64,000 bases of DNA, taken from Piscibacillus halophilus (GTDB lineage Bacteria; Bacillota; Bacilli; Bacillales; Alkalibacillaceae). The notes under the pieces were generated by a model. It was not told the origin of the DNA, ran no database searches, and saw only the letters and a program-made list of their open reading frames with translations. The DNA lies in assembly GCF_900110685.1 (NCBI RefSeq), contig NZ_FOES01000003.1, positions 109,566 through 173,565 of the forward strand, in the 5' to 3' direction. A program made the position numbers and the translations under genes. This document shows positions 46,301-54,135 of this stretch, piece after piece. Numbering within the stretch: position 1 is the stretch's first letter; every line of letters starts with the position of its first letter.

Positions 46301-47750
46301 AACAGCTGAAAATGCTCGTGCTTTCTACGATGCAGGAAATAAATGGGCTGTTAAGATGTCTCTACCAGAAGGTGAAGATGAAGGGATCGTCACTGACGGT
46401 GTCTTCCAGTTCCATGGTACAGACTGGCCAACACCAGGTGGAACCGACTTCGCAGTTGAGGTTTGGGATGCTGAAGGTCCAGATGGTTTACCAGGTGAAA
46501 AGTTAGCAGGACCTGTTGAAGCTGAAGCTATCCGTGATCTAGATGAGTGGACCATTGTTGATTTACGTGAATATAACATTCAAGTAGATGGCGATTTCTA
46601 TATGGTTTATGTACAAACTGGTGCCAATCCGAACGTACCAGGTCTAGCAACGGATGAAAATGGTCCTTATGCTGAAAGAAGTTATCAATCTGTAGGTGGA
46701 GCTTGGTCACAATCTCCAGCAGATGAAGGTAACTACATGATTAGAGCTCGTGTAGATTATGCTGTAGATGATGTTCAAATTACGAACCCGTCTAATGGCC
46801 TGATTACAAATGATACAGAGATAACAGTTGAAGGTACAGCTTCTCCAACCACAACTGTATCACTACAAAATAATGGTGAAGAAGTTGCGGAAGTCGAAAT
46901 TGGTGATGATGGTGAATTTAGCATACCAGTTGAACTTGAAGAAGGAGAAAATGACCTACAAGCTGTTAACTTTGTAAATGGTGAACAAGCTAACGAATCT
47001 GAAGTTGTATCGGTTACACTGGATACAGCTGCACCTGAATTCACTATTGATAATCCATCTGATGGTGATATGTTGAACACTGAAACTGTTACAGTTGAAG
47101 GTGAAGTTAGCGATGACCATTTAGATTATGTAGAAGTGAACGGTCAAGAAGCGGCAGTTGAAGATGGTCAATATTCTAAACGTATTATCCTTGAAGAAGG
47201 AGAAAATGCGATTGAAGTTAACGCATACGACTTAGCTGGTAACAGTAGTTCAGAAACAATAGTTGTTCAAGCTGACTATACAGATCCAGTCGTTGAAAAT
47301 CTAACTCCAGTGGAAGATCAAACTGTTGAAGCTGGCGAAACTGTTATCATTGAGTTTGATAGTGAATCAGGCTTAGATGCAAGATTCTCTATCTTCATGC
47401 CATTAACAAATAGTATTCAAAATGCTACAGAGTTACCAATGCTCGAAATCGAAGATGGACACTACATTGGATACTGGACTGCTCCTAAAGGTTTAGAAGC
47501 AGAAGGGGGCGTCATTCAAGTTAAAGCTACAGATGACTTTGGTAACCAGACACTTGAATTAGCTGAGGGTAAAATAAATGTCGTTAAAAATGATAACGGC
47601 AATGGAAAAGATAAAGGAAAAGATAAAAAAGGTAAAAAAGGTAAAAAAGATAAAAAAGGTAAAAAAGATAAAGGTAATGACAGAGGCTTAGGTCTTGGTT
47701 TAGTAAACGGAAATGGTAAAAGCTTAGGTCTTGGTCTTACTAAACATTAA
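43347..47750 (+). CDS. bpr: Bacillopeptidase F-like secreted S8 serine protease with Lys-rich tail
   Basis: A 1467-residue secreted subtilase. Signal peptide about 1-25; I9-like propeptide about 42-170; S8 domain about 195-500 with Asp217 (AIDTGAD), His263 (HGHGTHV), oxyanion Asn362 (SAGN) and Ser437 (NGTSMAGP). Downstream come a jelly-roll-like region around 610-780, two carboxypeptidase-regulatory-like beta domains (about 830-975), a second beta-rich domain (about 980-1140), and two to three Ig-like repeats (about 1140-1410). Sequence agrees with B. subtilis Bpr through most of its length. Unlike Bpr it ends in a Lys/Gly/Asp tail and two GLGLGL-type motifs. TTG start with GGGAGGAGGAA. It supplies peptides from extracellular protein. 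Confidence 0.93.
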   Translation: MSRWVKIIVSFTLIWTMAMPSMMFAETGNASTSLNDSNKTTVQQKVSNRLTEEFDSEDKVTFLVKFKEKADVQKVSEEAKSNAQNQGLSPMNVEYSQRSSVISELKMTALASQGNVKEFLEEAQQNGTVEDFRSYHIVNAIAVTGTKEVAEKIASFNEVEKLLPDETRQLIGTEVDSDAEEIQSEITNVEWNVEQVNAPQVWDMGIDGTGIVVGAIDTGADWEHPGLQEKYRGYDAATGEVDHTYSFFDAINGNEEAYDDHGHGTHVTGTMVGSEPDGSNQVGVAPGAKFIHAKALSASGSGTDTGLIAAGEWMLAPGGDVTKAPDVVNNSWGGGPGLDEWYRDVVTAWRAAGIFPEFSAGNTTLTNPGGPGSVAVPANYPESFATGATDSNNNLASFSLEGPSPYDEIKPEISAPGVNIRSTVPGGGYEGGWNGTSMAGPAVSGIVALILEANNNLSVDELEEILMSTALPLTNEDYPESPNNGFGHGLVDAYNAVSAVADGLGTIEGQVSVEGEDNEAPSFEHEGPEQAFSEMDLDLEIQAEDNVSVTSVEVNYVNENGDENTVEATRTEGNFKSGTYVATIPGEDILEGELTYTITVTDFGGNEVVSDEYTVAIDSGISVGYSADFENPAVGWQVYGENVSWERGAPTSGPEEAVSGENVYATSLSGDYNNSENSTLLMPPIDLPEGESYLQFENWYNIESGWDYGNVFISQDMENWESLLELTGDDESWNTVELDLSEYAGERVYIAFNLETDSIITRSGWYIDDVTLSDTSVGSNTVEIQPAKDKVEKDAPEVDPSKIEPLMVKPSSDSVEVENEINLLPLGAQVSVLESGKSVNTNPADGSYSFVHPAGEFTVVAESYGYASEEQTVNLEADESVTADFVLEELPQATLSGTITSANSGDPVEGATLLLVEDANVDPVETDANGNYDLTAYEGTYTLKVYAQGFHGTEMEVNLDGDQVLDIELEPMFTYPGGEIGYDDGTAENARAFYDAGNKWAVKMSLPEGEDEGIVTDGVFQFHGTDWPTPGGTDFAVEVWDAEGPDGLPGEKLAGPVEAEAIRDLDEWTIVDLREYNIQVDGDFYMVYVQTGANPNVPGLATDENGPYAERSYQSVGGAWSQSPADEGNYMIRARVDYAVDDVQITNPSNGLITNDTEITVEGTASPTTTVSLQNNGEEVAEVEIGDDGEFSIPVELEEGENDLQAVNFVNGEQANESEVVSVTLDTAAPEFTIDNPSDGDMLNTETVTVEGEVSDDHLDYVEVNGQEAAVEDGQYSKRIILEEGENAIEVNAYDLAGNSSSETIVVQADYTDPVVENLTPVEDQTVEAGETVIIEFDSESGLDARFSIFMPLTNSIQNATELPMLEIEDGHYIGYWTAPKGLEAEGGVIQVKATDDFGNQTLELAEGKINVVKNDNGNGKDKGKDKKGKKGKKDKKGKKDKGNDRGLGLGLVNGNGKSLGLGLTKH

Positions 47751-47759
47751 TCAAATCTA

Positions 47760-47790
47760 GGTGTAGGGCTCAGTGCTCTACACCTTTTTT
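47760..47790 (+). terminator. Intrinsic terminator of bpr
   Basis: GGTGTAGGGC pairs with GCTCTACACC (one mismatch) followed by TTTTTT. Confidence 0.83.
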
Positions 47791-47870
47791 ATTTATAGAA
47801 TTTAATGCATTAATTTGAATTTTTTGTATGTTAAAATATAGACAATTAATGATTAATTGGAGGATAGACG

Positions 47871-48263
47871 ATGAGTGAATACATAGTAAGAGAGATAGAA
47901 CGCCTTAAAGATCACAAGGTTTTGTGGCTTACAAAGCTTGGTCAATCTGTATATTATCAATATCGAATAGGGCAAATATATAGTGATGAATTAAAAGAAA
48001 TAGGCGATAAAATTACTGAACTTGATCAAAAAATACACCTTAAATTAAAAGAAATACATAAAGAGGAAATCATTCGATGTGTGTGTGGCAATACCTTAGA
48101 TGTTGAAGATGAATATTGTGGTCATTGTGGCAAAGCAGTTGAAGAAAATCAAAGTAACGAATCTATTGTCTGTGAGGATTGTAACACTGAAATTATGATA
48201 GAAGCCTCATTTTGTTATGTTTGTGGATCTAGGCTCCAACATCATCAGGGGGGAGTTTTGTGA
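47871..48263 (+). CDS. Double zinc-ribbon protein with coiled-coil N-terminus
   Basis: A 130-residue protein. Residues 1-65 are helical and charged, with coiled-coil character (EIGDKITELDQKIHLKL). Two zinc ribbons follow: CVCG with CGHCG (about 70-87) and CEDC with CYVCG (about 102-121). No DNA-binding motif beyond the ribbons. Its stop overlaps the start of the membrane zinc-ribbon gene by four bases, so the two are translationally coupled. Function unknown; a regulatory or scaffolding role with the membrane partner is inferred. Confidence 0.72.
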   Translation: MSEYIVREIERLKDHKVLWLTKLGQSVYYQYRIGQIYSDELKEIGDKITELDQKIHLKLKEIHKEEIIRCVCGNTLDVEDEYCGHCGKAVEENQSNESIVCEDCNTEIMIEASFCYVCGSRLQHHQGGVL

Positions 48264-49843
48264 TTTATTGTACTAAATGCGGTACAGCGAACCTTGAACA
48301 TGCAATATATTGTATTGAAGATGGACAACCATTACATAAATCAAGTAAAAATATTAATTTAATCCGCCCTCAAAACTATCAACAAACCTGTTTTAGCTGT
48401 GGTGCAGATCAGGAAGAGCATCATCAATATTGCCATGTATGTGGAGAGTCGGTTGAGCGTGTCCATGTGAATGAAGTAGAAATGAAGAGTCATCATCCTC
48501 ATTATAGAAAAACACTTAAAGAAGTTAATAAATCTATGATTAGAGTTATACCTTTTGTATTGTTATCTATTGCACTTTTAATTGTATTTTCATCATTAAT
48601 CTTAAATATTGTTCAGAATACATCTGACCGAAGCGAAGAAGCTTTTCATCCAGAAGTGCCAGAAGGGTTTGAACAAGTCGAATGGATTTATAATTATCGA
48701 TATTTAACAGACAGTTACAATCAAATGAAATTGGAGGCTACTGGTGGACTCGATCAATTAGATCGATTGGAAGGTACTGAAGACATAAATTCAATTTTGT
48801 CACCTTTTGACATTATATTATTTGCTAATTTATCTAAAGTTTCAGTATCGCTCACTGATCAATCAGAACAAGAGACTTTTCATGGATATCAAACGACTTC
48901 ACGCCCAGGGTTAGTTTTTTACTTTTTCTTAGCTTTATTATCCCTAGCCATAGCAGGATTAGCTTACTCATTTAAAGCCAAAATCAATAATTGGCAGGAT
49001 TGGGTTATTCAAGCGATATCATTTAGTGTTGTTTATAGTTTAATCATTTTTTTGTTTAGTTTATTCATGGATTCAACTCATCAAATCGATCATGGTCATT
49101 CAACCCAGGTGACAAGTTATATTTATCAATCATTTGATGTACTTTTGAAGAGTTTTTTGATTAGTTTCCTGACTATATTAAGTGTTTTATCATTTAAGAA
49201 AGGATGGTCCCAACCATTCTTCGTCAAAGGGTTAAAGGTAAGTTTATTAACTGTATTAACTATAGTTTCTGTATTTATGTTCGTTAGTTGGCTTTTGCTA
49301 ACTAGCTATATAAAAAATATCGAATTATATGATTTTCTAATAGATTCTTCTTTGATATCAGGAGTCGTTTTAGTAGGACAAATAGCTATCTATTTAATAA
49401 ATTTTGTTTTCTTAAACACGATTGAAATCGATACATTTGGGGAGTTGGGGCCTGGAAAGATTAGTTATCAAATATTCGAAAAGCTTAATTCCCCGACAAA
49501 TAGTGAACTTCTTGAGAAAGGATTTCACTTTATAGAAAGTTTTATATGGGTGCTAATGGGAGTAACACTCATTATCATTTTTATCTTTTCCAGAGCGTTT
49601 AAATCATTATCAAATAGAGAAAAATGGTTAGGATTTGTGGTCTATAGTTCATCATTTGCCATCACATTATCTGCATTTACGGTGGCGGTGACATATTTTA
49701 ATGATATGAACTATACTGAAGATAGTAATTCTTTTTTTATTGGTTTTTCAGCTACCCATATGTTGATCGTTTCCTTTTTAATCTGTTTGGTTATAAGTAT
49801 TATAGGATCGTTAACATTGAAAAATAGGAGAAGTGAAGGTTGA
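48260..49843 (+). CDS. Membrane protein with two N-terminal zinc ribbons
   Basis: A 527-residue protein. Two zinc ribbons lie at the N-terminus: CTKCG with CIEDG, in which the fourth cysteine is replaced by Asp, and CFSCG with CHVCG near 46-62. A first membrane helix at about 95-118 is followed by a soluble loop of about 100 residues and then seven or so helices to the C-terminus. The start is GTG overlapping the previous stop as GTGA, with GGGGGGAG. Similar zinc-ribbon membrane proteins of Bacillus have no settled role. The pxpB gene starts one base after its stop. Confidence 0.7.
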   Translation: MIYCTKCGTANLEHAIYCIEDGQPLHKSSKNINLIRPQNYQQTCFSCGADQEEHHQYCHVCGESVERVHVNEVEMKSHHPHYRKTLKEVNKSMIRVIPFVLLSIALLIVFSSLILNIVQNTSDRSEEAFHPEVPEGFEQVEWIYNYRYLTDSYNQMKLEATGGLDQLDRLEGTEDINSILSPFDIILFANLSKVSVSLTDQSEQETFHGYQTTSRPGLVFYFFLALLSLAIAGLAYSFKAKINNWQDWVIQAISFSVVYSLIIFLFSLFMDSTHQIDHGHSTQVTSYIYQSFDVLLKSFLISFLTILSVLSFKKGWSQPFFVKGLKVSLLTVLTIVSVFMFVSWLLLTSYIKNIELYDFLIDSSLISGVVLVGQIAIYLINFVFLNTIEIDTFGELGPGKISYQIFEKLNSPTNSELLEKGFHFIESFIWVLMGVTLIIIFIFSRAFKSLSNREKWLGFVVYSSSFAITLSAFTVAVTYFNDMNYTEDSNSFFIGFSATHMLIVSFLICLVISIIGSLTLKNRRSEG

Positions 49844-49844
49844 C

Positions 49845-50558
49845 ATGGAGGTAAAAGTTTATCCCTTGAACAATCAGACGATTACCATCTCTTTTGGTGA
49901 AAATATTAATTCGATCATTAATCAGAAAGTCCAAGCGTATTACCGTTTGTTGTTAGAAAAATCGTATGATTTCATTGTTGATCTTGTTCCAACTTATACA
50001 AATGTGACAGTTTTCTTTGATTCAAGTCGAATCGATTTCAAGTCCGTCAAAACTAAATTGATAGAATTAACGAATCAGATTGAATTAGAGGATCATCAAT
50101 CAGTAAGAGTTATCACAATACCAGTTTATTATAATGGTGAGGACTTAACTAGAGTGGCAGAGCATAATGGACTAAGTGAGGAAGAAGTGGTTCACTATCA
50201 TTCTTCTAGAAAGTATTTAGTCTATATGATTGGTTTTTTACCAGGATTCCCTTATTTAGGAGGGTTGGATTCTAGGCTTACAACGCCTCGTTTATCTGAA
50301 CCTCGACAACAAGTTGATTCTGGCAGTGTAGGGATTGCGGACCAACAAACAGGAATTTATCCTATTTCATCACCTGGTGGGTGGAATATTATTGGACATT
50401 CTCCTGTTCAACTATTTGATTTAAAAAGGGATGAACCATTTTTAATACGATCTGGTGATTTTATCCAATTTGAGCCGATTTCACTTAAATTGTATGAACA
50501 ATATAGCGATAAGAACGATATTCAACCTACAGTGGAGTGGTTAAATAATGAAGATTGA
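49845..50558 (+). CDS. pxpB: 5-oxoprolinase subunit PxpB (KipI family)
   Basis: A 237-residue KipI/AHS1-domain protein, one of three subunits of the bacterial ATP-dependent 5-oxoprolinase. Diagnostic blocks are the GFLPGFPYLGGL segment and TGIYPISSPGGWNIIGHSP near the C-terminus. The ATG at 49845 lies directly after the upstream stop; the GTG at 49833 sits too close to its ribosome site. In B. subtilis the homolog KipI also inhibits the KinA kinase. Its 3' end overlaps pxpA. Confidence 0.92.
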   Translation: MEVKVYPLNNQTITISFGENINSIINQKVQAYYRLLLEKSYDFIVDLVPTYTNVTVFFDSSRIDFKSVKTKLIELTNQIELEDHQSVRVITIPVYYNGEDLTRVAEHNGLSEEEVVHYHSSRKYLVYMIGFLPGFPYLGGLDSRLTTPRLSEPRQQVDSGSVGIADQQTGIYPISSPGGWNIIGHSPVQLFDLKRDEPFLIRSGDFIQFEPISLKLYEQYSDKNDIQPTVEWLNNED

Positions 50559-51303
50559 TTTAAACGCTGATTTAGGAGAAAGTTTTGGAATTTACCAAAT
50601 AGGCCAAGATGATGAGTTATTAAAGATTGTTAGTTCAGCTAATGTGGCTTGTGGATTTCACGCAGGAGATTATACGACAATTAAAAGAACTGTTAAACTT
50701 GCTAAAGAACATGGGGTCTCAGTAGGAGCACACCCGGGATTCTTAGATTTACAAGGGTTTGGTAGAAGAAGAATTGATCTTAATCCAGACGAAGTCTATG
50801 ATTTAGTTCTTTACCAATTAGGGGCATTCTACGGGTTTGCTAAAGTTGAAGGTGTCGAGGTACAACATGTTAAGCCACATGGGGCACTTTATAATATGGC
50901 AAATCTAAACTATGAGATTGCCAATGCTATTGCTCAAGCTGTCTATGATTTTAATTCGGATATAAAATTATTTGGATTATGTAACAGTTTCCTAATTAAA
51001 GCAGGTAAAAAACTTGGATTAACGGTCATTCGTGAAGCATTTGCCGACCGAACTTATACTAGTGATGGACTATTAATGCCAAGAGGTGATAAGAATGCTG
51101 TCAAATATAGAAATGAGGAAATCAAAGAACAAGTCTTGAATATCGCCTTGAATCAATGCGTTCAGTCAGCAGATGGTAAGTGGGTATCACTTGAAGCAGA
51201 TACGATTTGTTTACATGGCGATTCACATACAGCACTTGATCACGCTGTAATGATTAGACAGGTTCTAAAAGGGAAGGGGATTGAAATTACATCCTTTCAA
51301 TAA
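50548..51303 (+). CDS. pxpA: 5-oxoprolinase subunit PxpA (LamB/YcsF family)
   Basis: A 251-residue LamB/YcsF-family protein beginning MKIDLNADLGESFG, with ANVACGFHAGD, VGAHPGFLDLQGFGRR, HVKPHGALYN and CLHGDSHTAL, the conserved histidine and aspartate motifs. It opens 5-oxoproline to glutamate together with PxpB and PxpC. It overlaps the end of pxpB by 11 bases and is 15 bases from pxpC, so all three are cotranscribed. Confidence 0.95.
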   Translation: MKIDLNADLGESFGIYQIGQDDELLKIVSSANVACGFHAGDYTTIKRTVKLAKEHGVSVGAHPGFLDLQGFGRRRIDLNPDEVYDLVLYQLGAFYGFAKVEGVEVQHVKPHGALYNMANLNYEIANAIAQAVYDFNSDIKLFGLCNSFLIKAGKKLGLTVIREAFADRTYTSDGLLMPRGDKNAVKYRNEEIKEQVLNIALNQCVQSADGKWVSLEADTICLHGDSHTALDHAVMIRQVLKGKGIEITSFQ

Positions 51304-51318
51304 GGTAAGGTAGATTGT

Positions 51319-52176
51319 ATGTTAAAAATTATTAAAAGTGGGTTATATACAACAATACAAGATCTTGGTAGATATGGATTTCGGGCATATGGTGTTCCGG
51401 TGTCGGGTGCGATGGATCAGTATGCTTTTCATAAAGCAAATTATTTACTAGGAAATAAAAGGAACGATGCAGCGGTCGAAATATTTTATGGTGGTGTTCA
51501 GGTTGAAGCTCTTCAGGATACATGGTTGACCTTAACAGGTGCCGAGGTTTATCCAGAAATTGAAGGCCATCCTATAGACATGTGGAGCCCCATTTTACTT
51601 GAAAAAGGGCAGCATTTAATTTGTTCTAGCCCGAAAAATGGAGTGGTTAGTTACCTTGCTATCGATGGAGGAATTGATTCGCCTAAATATTTGAATTCGA
51701 GGTCAACTTATGAAAAAGCTGGTTTTGGTAAACGGTTAAAAAATGGTGATATTATAGAATCATTTAAGATTCATAATGACTCCTTTAGATCTATTCAACA
51801 ACGCAAAATTCCAACCTATACTCATGATATTGAGGTTAGAGTAATACCCGGACCGCATGAACGATTATTTAATGACACTAGTATAAAGCAATTTTACCGA
51901 CAATCATTTGTCGTGATAAAAGGTGATCGAATGGGAGCTCGTTTAGAGGGTTCATCCTCTTTACGTTTAAATAAGTTTAATGATATTTTATCGGAGGCAG
52001 TTACGTTTGGTACCATTCAGATCCCGCATAATGGTCAACCGACCGTGTTACTCGCTGATGCTCAAACAACTGGAGGTTATCCGATCATCGGTACTATTCA
52101 CACAGAGGATCTTTGGCGTTTTGTCCAAATTCCTTTAGGCGGTACAGTAAAATTCAAACGTTGGAAAGTAGAATGA
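51319..52176 (+). CDS. pxpC: 5-oxoprolinase subunit PxpC (KipA family)
   Basis: A 285-residue AHS2/KipA-family protein with IKSGLYTTIQDLGRYGFRAYG at the N-terminus, SGAMDQYAF, the SYLAIDGGID block and ADAQTTGGYPIIG near the end. With PxpA and PxpB it forms the 5-oxoprolinase complex that uses ATP to convert pyroglutamate to glutamate. It is somewhat shorter than many family members (300 to 330 residues) but carries the hallmark motifs. A terminator follows. Confidence 0.93.
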   Translation: MLKIIKSGLYTTIQDLGRYGFRAYGVPVSGAMDQYAFHKANYLLGNKRNDAAVEIFYGGVQVEALQDTWLTLTGAEVYPEIEGHPIDMWSPILLEKGQHLICSSPKNGVVSYLAIDGGIDSPKYLNSRSTYEKAGFGKRLKNGDIIESFKIHNDSFRSIQQRKIPTYTHDIEVRVIPGPHERLFNDTSIKQFYRQSFVVIKGDRMGARLEGSSSLRLNKFNDILSEAVTFGTIQIPHNGQPTVLLADAQTTGGYPIIGTIHTEDLWRFVQIPLGGTVKFKRWKVE

Positions 52177-52195
52177 AATCGTATTTTCAATTTTA

Positions 52196-52232
52196 TCCCT
52201 CTTAGAGAATTGACTCTATGAGGGGTTTTTTG
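52196..52232 (+). terminator. Intrinsic terminator of the pxp operon
   Basis: CCCTCTTAGAG pairs with CTCTATGAGGG (one mismatch), followed by TTTTTT. Confidence 0.8.
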
Positions 52233-52338
52233 TGAACTTAAGTATCTAAAATAATATTATTTGAGTTATCTTGAAATTCTGATAATTTAACGGTAAAATC
52301 AATATTGAATGTCAACATACAAAGGGGAGGTTAGAGAT

Positions 52339-54078
52339 TTGAGTGGTATTTATTTAGCTTTAATCGGTTTTATTGTTTTCTTTTTAGGTTATCGTTTTTA
52401 CTCGAAATACATCTCAGAAAAAGTTTACCGACTAGATCCTAACTACAAGACGCCTGCTCACCAATTTAAAGATGGAGTTGACTTTGTCCCAACAAATAAA
52501 TTCGTATTGTGGGGACACCATTTTACATCAGTAGCAGGGGCAGCACCTATTGTTGGACCGGCTATTGCCGTATACTGGGGTTGGTTACCTGCATTTTTAT
52601 GGGTTATTTTAGGTACTGTATTTGCAGCAGGTGTACATGACTCTGGTACATTATTTTTATCTGTTCGTAACAAAGGCCAATCTGTTGGTACTCTAGCCAA
52701 TAAATTAATTGGTCAACGCGCTAAAATCTTATTCTTATTCATTATTTTACTATTGGTTTTAATGGTAAACGCAGTTTTTGCATGGGTCATTGCGAACTTA
52801 TTTATAAATAACCCATCAAGTGTTTTACCAGTATTTATACAAATTCCATTAGCGATTTGGATTGGTTACCATGTTTATAAACGTAGCGGGAGCATGTTAT
52901 TGCCGTCAATTGCTGCGTTAGCCGTTATGTATGGTACAGCTATTATTACAAGCTATGTACCTGCCTTGCAGATTGACGTACAAGGATACTTAGGTGGAGA
53001 AGGAGCAACAACTTTATTCGGTCTTGATACAACTAGTATGGCGTTCCTTATTTGGATAGTCATCCTAATGGTATACGTTTATATTGCTTCAACCTTACCG
53101 GTATGGAAACTTCTACAACCACGTGATTTTATTAACTCTCATCAATTAATTTTAGGATTATTAATATTATATTTAGGCTTATTTATTACTTCACCAGAGA
53201 TTACAGCACCAATGACAAACTCAGCTGCCACTGATACGCCGTGGTTCCCGATATTATTTATTACAGTAGCTTGTGGTGCGATTTCTGGTTTCCATGGATT
53301 AGTTTCAAGTGGTACAACATCGAAGCAGCTTAATAATGAGAATGATGTACGCTTTGTTGGTTATTTAGGTTCTGTAGGTGAAGGTTTACTTGCGTTAATT
53401 GCGATCATTGCTGTTGTTACTTTCTTTGATTCTGAAAGTGCTTTCTTAGGATTCTATAGTGATTACAATGCAGCAGGTGGTGGACTGAATGTCTTCGTTG
53501 ATGGTGCAGCTGTATTGGCATCAGGTGTTGGTATTCCTGAGTCAGTTGCTGCAACGATTGTAGCAGTAATCATTGTTAGCTTCGCTGCAACAACATTAGA
53601 CTCATCTGTACGTTTAATGCGTTACATTATTGCTGAGCTTGGTATGGAGTATAATATTAAATCGATTACAACTAAGCATTCAGCAACAACTTTAGCGGTT
53701 GTATCTAGTACAATTCTGGTTCTATTACCGGGAGACAGCAGAGGGTTAGGTTCAGGTGGTTACTTACTATGGCCGCTTTTCGGTACATCTAACCAATTAT
53801 TAGCAGGTATTAGTTTACTGCTATTAGCGATTTATTTAGGACGTAAAGGGCGTAATATTTTACCTGCCTTAATTCCAATGGCGTTCTTAATGGTCATGAC
53901 GTTATATGCGATGTTCTTGCAAGTTTTCACTCAATGGGCACCATGGGCAGCAAGTTCTGATTGGTTATTGTTTACTTTAGGAGCCATCGTATTTGTATTC
54001 GCCTTATGGATCGTGTTTACATCCATTTCTGTGCTTAGAGAAGAAAAGAAGAACAATGACCTTGAGAATGTAAGTTAA
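52339..54078 (+). CDS. cstA: CstA-family peptide/pyruvate transporter
   Basis: A 579-residue polytopic membrane protein of the carbon starvation CstA family, with about 14 helices. Signatures include GHHFTSVAGAAPIVGPAIAV near residue 60, GVHDSGTLF, GFHGLVSSGTTSKQL and LWPLFGTSNQLLAG. CstA-type proteins import pyruvate or peptides during starvation. TTG at 52339 follows AAAGGGGAGG; the upstream ATG at 52309 has no site. Close to a protease and the pxp operon, it suits a peptide-use region. A strong terminator follows. Confidence 0.92.
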   Translation: MSGIYLALIGFIVFFLGYRFYSKYISEKVYRLDPNYKTPAHQFKDGVDFVPTNKFVLWGHHFTSVAGAAPIVGPAIAVYWGWLPAFLWVILGTVFAAGVHDSGTLFLSVRNKGQSVGTLANKLIGQRAKILFLFIILLLVLMVNAVFAWVIANLFINNPSSVLPVFIQIPLAIWIGYHVYKRSGSMLLPSIAALAVMYGTAIITSYVPALQIDVQGYLGGEGATTLFGLDTTSMAFLIWIVILMVYVYIASTLPVWKLLQPRDFINSHQLILGLLILYLGLFITSPEITAPMTNSAATDTPWFPILFITVACGAISGFHGLVSSGTTSKQLNNENDVRFVGYLGSVGEGLLALIAIIAVVTFFDSESAFLGFYSDYNAAGGGLNVFVDGAAVLASGVGIPESVAATIVAVIIVSFAATTLDSSVRLMRYIIAELGMEYNIKSITTKHSATTLAVVSSTILVLLPGDSRGLGSGGYLLWPLFGTSNQLLAGISLLLLAIYLGRKGRNILPALIPMAFLMVMTLYAMFLQVFTQWAPWAASSDWLLFTLGAIVFVFALWIVFTSISVLREEKKNNDLENVS

Positions 54079-54117
54079 TAATAAAGGCCGTACTCACTTA
54101 AGTACGGCCTTTATTAT
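54078..54117 (+). terminator. Strong terminator after cstA
   Basis: ATAATAAAGGCCGTACT pairs perfectly with AGTACGGCCTTTATTAT around a 6-base loop. It overlaps the cstA stop and lies only 18 bases before the selenoprotein gene's ATG, so that gene needs read-through or a promoter within the hairpin region. Confidence 0.85.
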
Positions 54118-54135
54118 ACTCAGGAGGTGTTGTTT

